In this document: positions 62,062 to 64,000 of the stretch, one piece after another
Layout of the letters: every line of letters starts with the position of its first letter
How positions within the stretch are numbered: position 1 is the first letter of the stretch
Assembly: GCF_006175995.1 (NCBI RefSeq)
Contig: NZ_VDMB01000002.1
Span: forward strand, 1 to 64,000
DNA: 64,000 nucleotides
Origin: Desulfobotulus mexicanus
Lineage (GTDB): Bacteria > Desulfobacterota > Desulfobacteria > Desulfobacterales > ASO4-4
Direction: 5' to 3'
Notes under the pieces: generated by a model
Databases searched by the model: none
The model's input: only the letters and a program-made list of their open reading frames with translations
What the model was told of the DNA's origin: nothing
Position numbers and translations under genes: made by a program

Positions 62062-63402
62062 ATGACCAGCCTTTTATCATTTCTGGTGGTCTTGAGTGTT
62101 CTTATTTTTATCCATGAGCTGGGCCATTATCTTCTGGCGCGTTTGCTGGGAGTAGGGGTTGAGCGTTTTTCCATCGGTTTTGGTCCGCGTCTTGCCGGAT
62201 GGAAGTCCGGACGGACGGATTTTCGTATTTCCGCCATTCCTCTGGGTGGCTATGTAAAAATGGTGGGAGACGAGCCAGGCGCAGAACTGCCCGCAGAGGA
62301 TATTCCCTTATCTTTTACACACAAGCCCGTATGGAAGCGGATGCTCATTGTGGCGGCGGGACCTTTTTTTAATCTCCTGCTGGCTGTGATTTTTCTCTGG
62401 GGCCTTGTTTTCTGGTACGGTCTTCCTGTGATGGATCCTGTGGTGGGGGATATTGTTTCTGATTCACCGGCGGCTTCTGCGGGTCTTCGCACCGGAGATC
62501 TTGTACTCAGTGTGGATGGCAGGGCTGTGGATACCTGGGAGGATGTTCAGAAGCGGATTAAACGCTACTCGGGCCGGGACGGGCTGGTTTTTGAAATAGA
62601 CAGGGCAGGGGATAAAAGGCAAATCATGGTTTTCCCTGAACCCATGCCCACAAGGGATGCCCTTGGTGCTACCGTGATGCGGACGGGCATTGGTGCAAAT
62701 CCCTTTGTTCCTGCGGTGATCGGTTTTGTGAATCCCGGTTTTCCCGCAGAGGATGCCGGACTTAAGTCCGGAGACATGGTTTTGCGTATCAATGGTGAAC
62801 CCGTGAACACTTGGATGCAGATGGCAGGAAGAATTCAGGCATCCAGAGGTGAGTCCATGGAGCTGGAAGTAGAGAGGGCCGGGGAACTGATCCGTCTTCA
62901 CCTGCAGGCAAGGGAAGAGACCATGGAAGATGGCATGGGAGGAAAAGTGACCCGCCATGTGGTGGGGATTTCTCCGGAGCCTTATGCCAGGGCCAGCCAT
63001 TTGGGCTTTTTTGGTGCCATGCTGGAAGGAACAAGGCAGACAGGAGAAATTGTCAAGGTGACGGGTATTGCCCTGGCCCGTATGGTCAAGGGCAGTCTGT
63101 CCAGGGACAATCTGGGAGGTCCCATTTTCATTGCCCAGATGGCCGGAAGCGAGGCCAGTAAAGGGATTGCCCACCTTCTGGCCTTTATTGCTGTCATCAG
63201 CGTGAATCTGGCCCTTTTGAATCTTCTGCCCATTCCCGTTCTGGACGGGGGGCACTTGCTTTTTTACACCATTGAGCTTATCCGGGGAAAACCCGTCAGC
63301 ACCCGGGGCCGGGAAGTTGCCCAGCAGGTGGGTATTTTTCTTCTTTTAAGTTTAATGGTCTTTGCTTTTTATAATGATATTCTGCGTCTGTTTCAGGGAT
63401 GA
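62062..63402 (+). CDS. rseP: Site-2 protease RseP
   Basis: A 446-residue membrane metalloprotease for regulated intramembrane proteolysis. The zinc motif HELGHY (~19-24) sits in TM1, followed by two tandem PDZ domains (~125-205 and ~215-300) and the LDGGH motif near the last helices (~396). The double-PDZ form is that of E. coli RseP. CGGAGG precedes the ATG. The partner anti-sigma factor is not visible here. Confidence 0.95.
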   Translation: MTSLLSFLVVLSVLIFIHELGHYLLARLLGVGVERFSIGFGPRLAGWKSGRTDFRISAIPLGGYVKMVGDEPGAELPAEDIPLSFTHKPVWKRMLIVAAGPFFNLLLAVIFLWGLVFWYGLPVMDPVVGDIVSDSPAASAGLRTGDLVLSVDGRAVDTWEDVQKRIKRYSGRDGLVFEIDRAGDKRQIMVFPEPMPTRDALGATVMRTGIGANPFVPAVIGFVNPGFPAEDAGLKSGDMVLRINGEPVNTWMQMAGRIQASRGESMELEVERAGELIRLHLQAREETMEDGMGGKVTRHVVGISPEPYARASHLGFFGAMLEGTRQTGEIVKVTGIALARMVKGSLSRDNLGGPIFIAQMAGSEASKGIAHLLAFIAVISVNLALLNLLPIPVLDGGHLLFYTIELIRGKPVSTRGREVAQQVGIFLLLSLMVFAFYNDILRLFQG

Positions 63403-63465
63403 CGGTAAAGGAGCATGAACAATTTTTAAGTTTTTGACCTTGATACCCATATTTCAAGATGCTGT

Positions 63466-63812
63466 GTAATTATTAAGTACCGTTTATTCCGAACTGCCAA
63501 AGCTGTAGTTGCAGCAGCTTCGTACTATTGCAAGGCTCCGTGGCTATTTGCAAGTGACATTGCAATCGTTTCGGATCAGAGCTTTGCAGGCCTGTGCGAA
63601 AGAAGCGGCAAATTGTCTGAGCAGCCACAAGGCAGCGTGCTTAAGCCTGCCATGGTAATCAAAAAGCTTATTCTGCCTATGGCGGGGAGTTTTTGCCGCT
63701 TCCGCACAGGGCAAGAAGCTCTAAGAATAAGATTGCGTCACGGGCAAATAGCCTGGGGCCTGTGCATTTGTCTTGCAGGTATGGTACTTGGAAAACTGTG
63801 CTAAACAGTTAC
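63466..63812 (-). repeat. Dispersed repeat with terminal inverted repeats, copy 3
   Basis: A 347-bp element between rseP and purL, inverted relative to copy 1. Long stretches are identical to copy 1 (for example the GCCCTGTGCGGAAGCGGCAA region and the AAAGCTCTGATCCGAAACGA region). The ends GTAACTGTTTAGCACAGTTT and GTAATTATTAAGTACCGTTT form terminal inverted repeats. It lacks the nested 68-bp palindrome of copy 1. No gene in 63403-63840. Confidence 0.8.
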
Positions 63813-63840
63813 GATTCTGTGAACAAGGAAAAGAGATAAT

Positions 63841-64000
63841 ATGCAGGCAAGATTAGAAATCACCCTGAAGCCGGAGCTGGAAGATGCCGAGGGCCTGGCC
63901 CTGCAGAAAAAGGTGAAGGATGTGTTCGGTATCGAACTGGATTCGGTTCGTTGTATAAGGATTCTTACCTTTGATGCTGAGCTGACGGAGGCGGAATGCA
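63841..64000 (+). CDS. purL: Phosphoribosylformylglycinamidine synthase, N-terminal part
   Basis: The first 53 codons of a purine-synthesis enzyme whose N-terminus is a PurS-like domain (ARLEITLKPELEDAEG, then KKVKDVFGIELDSVR). This N-terminal PurS-type start is typical of deltaproteobacterial PurL. It follows AAGGAAAAGAG by six bases and runs out of the window. Assignment rests on this short region. Confidence 0.75.
   Translation, partial: MQARLEITLKPELEDAEGLALQKKVKDVFGIELDSVRCIRILTFDAELTEAEC

Noticed and set aside
1-64000. tRNA or rRNA genes and CRISPR arrays
   Set aside because: No tRNA-like cloverleaf, rRNA segment or regularly spaced short repeats were found on reading the intergenic regions. 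A covariance-model scan would be needed to be certain.

Overview
The window looks like a chromosomal segment of a strictly anaerobic Desulfobacterota (deltaproteobacterial) bacterium, most likely a Desulfobacterales sulfate reducer. The evidence is a complete lactate-oxidation operon of the LdhH/LutC type with a lactate permease, MqnD of the futalosine menaquinone route, an oxygen-sensitive-type 4-hydroxybutyryl-CoA dehydratase family enzyme, sigma-54 regulators, a delta-type PurL N-terminus, and the gene order rho-rpmE-prfA-prmC and rpsB-tsf-pyrH-frr-uppS-cdsA-dxr-rseP.

Layout. 0-1.7 kb: the remains of a flagellar-type cluster (minus strand) meet the 3' half of a copper P-type ATPase, and both genes are cut at the same point. 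1.7-3.1 kb: a PurF paralogue without the catalytic cysteine. 3.2-11.8 kb: branched-chain amino acid genes, consisting of a Leu/Ile/Val-rich leader peptide with an attenuator, then ilvD, ilvB, ilvN, a CGGC protein, cimA and leuA. 11.9-20.6 kb: an EamA transporter and a chemoreceptor/binding-protein/hybrid-kinase operon. 20.8-23.1 kb: map, a YchJ protein and mqnD. 23.9-28.8 kb: an accessory operon (4-hydroxybutyryl-CoA dehydratase-like enzyme, small protein, SDR, ABM protein) with a good sigma-54 promoter and a neighbouring GAF/AAA+ sigma-54 activator. 26.9-31.1 kb: decayed and intact paralogues of genes found at 15-23.5 kb. 31.4-34.4 kb: small genes and two adjacent toxin-antitoxin modules. 34.8-42.2 kb: the lactate operon on the minus strand, with a sigma-54 promoter facing a divergent hybrid kinase and sigma-54 response regulator (42.7-47.5 kb). 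48-51.4 kb: folC, rpsU, adk. 51.4-64 kb: coaE and the translation, UMP-kinase, isoprenoid, lipid and protease housekeeping genes, ending in the start of purL.

Several signals go beyond ordinary annotation. There is an ilv attenuator in a deltaproteobacterium. A dispersed repeat with ~21-bp terminal inverted repeats occurs in two full copies and one half copy. Two sigma-54 promoters sit next to plausible cognate activators. Paralogous blocks show reciprocal decay, including one thioesterase whose only lesion is UGA in place of a Trp codon. One response regulator has lost a receiver strand. No tRNA, rRNA or CRISPR array was seen.
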